From Rhynchopus sp. YZ270_cl-10 (taxonomy: Eukaryota; Euglenozoa; Diplonemea; Diplonemida; Diplonemidae), in the NCBI GenBank assembly GCA_964035575.1, contig OZ037880.1:1356156-1420155 (forward strand): a stretch of DNA of 64,000 bases. The letters are read 5' to 3'. Numbering within the stretch: the first letter of the stretch is position 1; the number at the start of each line of letters is the position of its first letter. This document shows, one piece after another, positions 62,101 to 64,000 of the stretch. The translations under genes were made by a program, and so were the position numbers. Under the pieces are notes generated by a model. That model was given only the letters and a program-made list of their open reading frames with translations, made no database searches and was not told the origin of the DNA.

Positions 62101-64000
62101 GGCGGTGGCTGGAAGGGGCGAGCGAGCGAGTGCGCCGATGGACCGGAGGGATCCGAGTGGCTGCCAGCTTGGTGAGGGCCAGTGTGATAGGGGTGGGTCA
62201 GTTGTCGGTGCGTGCAGCCGAGTGGGTGTGGGTTGCATGGTCCGCAGGTGGTTGTTTGGCGGGTTTTGTGGCACTGGTCGGCGTCGCGCGCCCGCTTGGC
62301 TGGGTTCTTCTCTTGGAGGTGCGCCGTGTGGCAGCACGCAGGTGGACTCGTAGGATCGGGATGGCATTTGGCATGCTGGCGGTGTCCCTACTGGTCTTGC
62401 TGTCGCTGTTGTGGCGAGCGGTGACGCCCTGGGACCTGCGCCCTGCCCCTGCTGTTCCGGAGCACCCGGTAAGCTTGTCCCCGTTTGCGTTGACCGGTGG
62501 GTGCGCAAACGTGAACGCTCCTGCGTATACTGAGCAGGCGGTGTCTGTGGACGCGACTCTGGCGAAGTTTGGAGCTAAACGCATCCCCAACGTGTCTACT
62601 AATGATTGTGGTTATGTGGCACTACACCTCTGGGACCACGACACGCAGCCGGACGTGAGGGCAATGCGCAAGCAGCTGTATGACACAGCAGTGGAGGTGT
62701 CGAACCGCCTGGTGCAGGTGCTGGGGTCGCAGGAGGCCATGACGGAGTTTGCCAATGGTGTGACCGGCGAGGCCCACCTCAACCACTTGGGGCTTCAGCT
62801 CACCGCGACAGCATCCCGCATCAACATCGTGGTGGTGCAGGCGTCGGAAGAGAACCCCCTCGTGCGCATCACCCCTGGTAGCAAAAGAGTCGCCAAGTCG
62901 TACGCGGAGAGCTTCCAAGCGAAACTTCCCACGGTCGTCATCGTCGTCATCGCTCTCTGTGACTCTCACTTTGAGGCAGTGGAGCTTGTCCCGGAGGTGG
63001 GGAAGACCAAGGAGGGGATGGCAGAGAAGATGAGGAAGGAGGCTCGGCAGGCAGTGCTGGACACAGCGCATTTGGATGGCATCATCCCCACCAACACCAC
63101 CACCACCGCCCCCCTGGCTACCAAGCTGGGACACATCAATGCGGATCGGGTGTTCTGCCCCTTTGATGGTTGCAGAGCGGGAATTTTGTCTTCGAGTGAT
63201 GCGGTCGGGGGCCTGTCTCGTAAGGGCTTGCTGCAGCATATGCGTCGCCACCAGGCGGATGGAGCGTACATCCCCGACGAGCTGTTGGGCCACTTGGGCA
63301 TGTCGCGCTGTGCGAACGATCAGTGCGACATGCTATTGCCGCAGAGCAAGGAGGTCTGCAACACCTGTACGGTGCACTTTGGCGAAGAAGGCTTCACCGC
63401 TCCGTCTCCCTCCAGTCGAGGAATGCTGACAGATCAGGATGACCTCCCCTCCTTTGAAGTCATGGGGACCACCAGGATCCAGCTGAAGGGCGGGTGCCCA
63501 GACAAACACCTACAGCTGTACAGCGAGCTCTTCCTGAGGGTCCTCATGGACATCCTGGAGTACCAGGACGAGGTGGCCTGGAAGCGCCTTGCACTGTTCT
63601 TCACAGTGTTGCACCGGACACGGACAGAACGAGGGGGCAAGGACCAGGAGCGACGTTTGACGAGCACCTGGGGGAAGGACTTGGAGGCTTGGAAGGCTGG
63701 CCAGTATGTCGCCCTGTGGGAGCAAACGGTAGAGGAGCGGAAGCCAAGGCCCTCGGGGTGGTCGGATGAAGACACTGACGAAGGGAGACGGAAGCGCACC
63801 ATCGCCAAAGCGAGAGCAGGACTCCCGAGCCAGGCCATGTCATGCGCTACCAGCGACGGCCTCGCCCCACAGACACCGGCGACGCTGGAAAAGCTTCAGA
63901 CGAAGCACCCAGCCGCTGCCGACTCCAAGGCCCTGGAGCAGGCGGATTGGCCCCAGCCTCAGGAGGTCCCACCGGTGACTGTGGTGGAGGTGATGAAGGC
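58611..64000 (+). CDS. Very long open frame with a signal-peptide-like start, Ser/Asn repeats, running off the right edge
   Basis: From the ATG at 58611 I read the frame codon by codon to 64000 and found no stop (1796 codons, 3' end outside the window). It opens with MRRKALLGALWVVLHVCIS, a textbook signal-peptide shape. Next come Ser/Asn-rich repeats (AGC AGC AAC; 58662-59128), a less repetitive stretch (CGGNKAKSCCDN, 59170-59480), a second S/N/T/I repeat (59481-61461) with many N-x-S/T sites, a Trp/Arg/Val-rich stretch (61500-62360), and then the OTU/zinc-finger LINE-like region. It may be one secreted protein, a host gene interrupted by a LINE, or a chance open frame: ANC codons cannot make stops, and the final part may start independently at 62361. 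I hold the start region as plausible and the single-protein model as weak. Confidence 0.35.
58662..59128. repeat. CAG/CAA trinucleotide repeat, first block
   Basis: Mostly (CAGCAGCAA)n with a few CAC variants. It reads as polyQ, Ser/Ser/Asn or Ala/Thr in the three + frames and as Ala/Val or Leu on the - strand. Confidence 0.9.
59460..61769 (-). CDS. Antisense Ala/Val-rich ORF in codon register with the + strand frame (doubtful gene)
   Basis: 769 codons from an ATG at 61769. The first about 95 residues are not repetitive (MTEGRGASVLPQIQ; HPHHHTATLSFSP). The rest is built of GNT codons giving blocks such as VAADVGVDAAV and VASAVGVGAAVATV. After its TGA the same frame stays open to 58605, with a further stretch containing two related 50-aa segments (VFAAITVAATDVFGHKEPL and VFVAAIKAAAAWVVGLKRPL). 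The orientation is opposite to all other genes and the T-ending codons differ from theirs. Since each ANC codon on the + strand becomes GNT here, openness is not independent evidence. Probably not a gene, but worth testing. Confidence 0.2.
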   Translation of the reverse strand: MTEGRGASVLPQIQDRERHKHSPLRCLGYPAGVRLTQGGEDLPEVAPPVEPTLYLYTPLLPHPHHHTATLSFSPHKADPEHQHTSLTTPYVVLAVAADVDASAAGVDAAVADVAADVVAAAVASAAVASAVGVGAAVTTVAADVGVDAAVVAVAAVASAVGVGAAVAADVGVDAAVASAVGVGAAVATVAADVGVDAAVAADVAADVAAAAVGVGAAVATVAADVGVDAAVAAAVAADVAADVAADVAAAAAVASAALASAVGVDAAVAADVAAAVASAAVASAVGVGAAVTTVAADVGVDAAVVAVAAVASAVGVGAAVAAVAAVASAVGVDAAVASAVGVGAAVVTVAAVASAVGVGAAVTTVAADVGVDAAVVAVAAVASAVGVDAAVVAVAAVASAVGVDAAVASAVGVGAAVATVAADVGVDAAVAADVAAAAVGVGAAVATVAADVGVDAAAAADVAADVAAAAVASAALASAVGVGAAVATVAADVGVDAAVAADVAADVAADVAAAAVASAALASAVGVGAAVATVAADVGVDAAVAAAVAADVAADVAADVAAAAAVASAALASAVGVDAAVAAVVADVAAAAVASAVGVGAAVATVTADVGVDAAVAAAVAADVAADVAADVAAAAAVASAALASAVGVDAAVAAVVADVAAAAVASAVGVGAAVATVTADVGVDAAVAAVAADVAAAAVASAVGVGAAVATVAADVAADVVAAAVASAAVASAVGVGAAVATVAADVGVDAAVAAAGSVATAATAHQG
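59481..61461. repeat. CAG/CAA/CAT/CAC repeat, second block, with higher-order units
   Basis: About 2 kb built from CAN triplets with regularly placed variants (CAGATGCAAGAGCAG, CAGACGCAACAG, CAACAGTAGCAACAG). Larger units of roughly 100-330 bp recur, for example 59701-59930 resembles 59940-60160. In the Gln/His frame the repeat carries recurrent TAG and some TAA triplets. Confidence 0.85.
62361..64000 (+). mobile_element. N-terminal half of a LINE-like ORF: OTU-like protease, zinc fingers, pre-RT region (continues beyond the edge)
   Basis: Residue numbers from the ATG at 62361. A hydrophobic start (MAFGMLAVSLLVLLSLLW) is followed by an OTU-like cysteine protease: NDCGYVAL with Cys83, a middle segment ASRINIVVVQ, and SHFEAVEL with His203. 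Then a C2H2 finger (CPFDGC, QHMRRH; Cys266, Cys271, His293, His297), a C4 zinc ribbon (Cys317, 322, 333, 336; Cx4Cx10Cx2C), and a basic region ending in GLAPQTPATLEKLQTKHP, like the segment before the reverse transcriptase in several non-LTR elements. RT itself would lie past 64000. It could be the 5' half of the family whose 3' ends lie at 12130 and 38089, but the parts do not overlap. The hydrophobic start is unusual for a LINE, and translation might begin elsewhere. Confidence 0.6.

Noticed and set aside
61924-62508. Pro-rich 194-codon ORF on the - strand
   Set aside because: It is antisense to GC-rich DNA, with a composition (Pro, Arg, Thr) expected of a shadow frame, and it overlaps the start of the LINE-like ORF.

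Overview
The window is eukaryotic nuclear DNA, most likely from a protist that trans-splices, such as a kinetoplastid or diplonemid-like euglenozoan. This assignment is an inference. It rests on intron-free ORFs up to 4.8 kb, on every recognisable host gene lying on the + strand, on pyrimidine tracts followed by AG just before several ATGs, on tandem arrays of near-identical genes, and on LINE fragments with a Cx2Cx7Hx4C C-terminal finger. No spliced-leader, tRNA or rRNA gene was found.

Left part (1-20 kb): a secreted GDSL/SASA-type esterase with LamG-like domains (557-3196); a secreted EGF/VWD/LamG adhesin (4755-8957); a PB1-Cys/His repeat-UBA protein resembling p62/NBR1 autophagy receptors, with a frame break in PB1 (10385-11712); a 5'-truncated LINE fragment (about 12130-13150); and a type I membrane protein with six near-identical LamG-like domains (13570-18417). 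Genes 1 and 4 share both an N-terminal domain and an upstream block.

Middle (20-49.7 kb): a tandem array of a 6.71-kb unit. It holds four complete 1353-aa EGF/VWD/LamG adhesin genes and a fifth cut off after about 268 residues. Every complete spacer carries a 210-bp foldback element and internal duplications. The third spacer also carries a 1.65-kb LINE insertion whose empty site is preserved in the other units.

Right part (49.7-58.5 kb): gene debris, then layered satellites. These are a 13-bp satellite (two arrays), a 1933-bp hierarchical repeat built from hairpin-led segments, an array of GTGCACAGGGGGC-type motifs, a G-rich minisatellite with G-quadruplex potential, 9-bp and 10-bp satellites, and a 93-96-bp inverted repeat whose loop is the 13-bp satellite.

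Right end (58.6-64 kb): an ATG with a signal-peptide-like start at 58611 opens a frame with no stop to the window edge (1796 codons read here by hand). It crosses two long ANC-type Ser/Asn repeats and runs into what looks like the N-terminal half of a LINE ORF (OTU-like protease, C2H2 and C4 fingers, pre-RT region). A 769-codon Ala/Val-rich ORF lies antisense to it in exact codon register.

Taken together, genes 1, 2 and 4 and the array read as a cluster of secreted or surface carbohydrate-binding and adhesion proteins that has expanded by tandem duplication and is flanked by subtelomere-like repeats.
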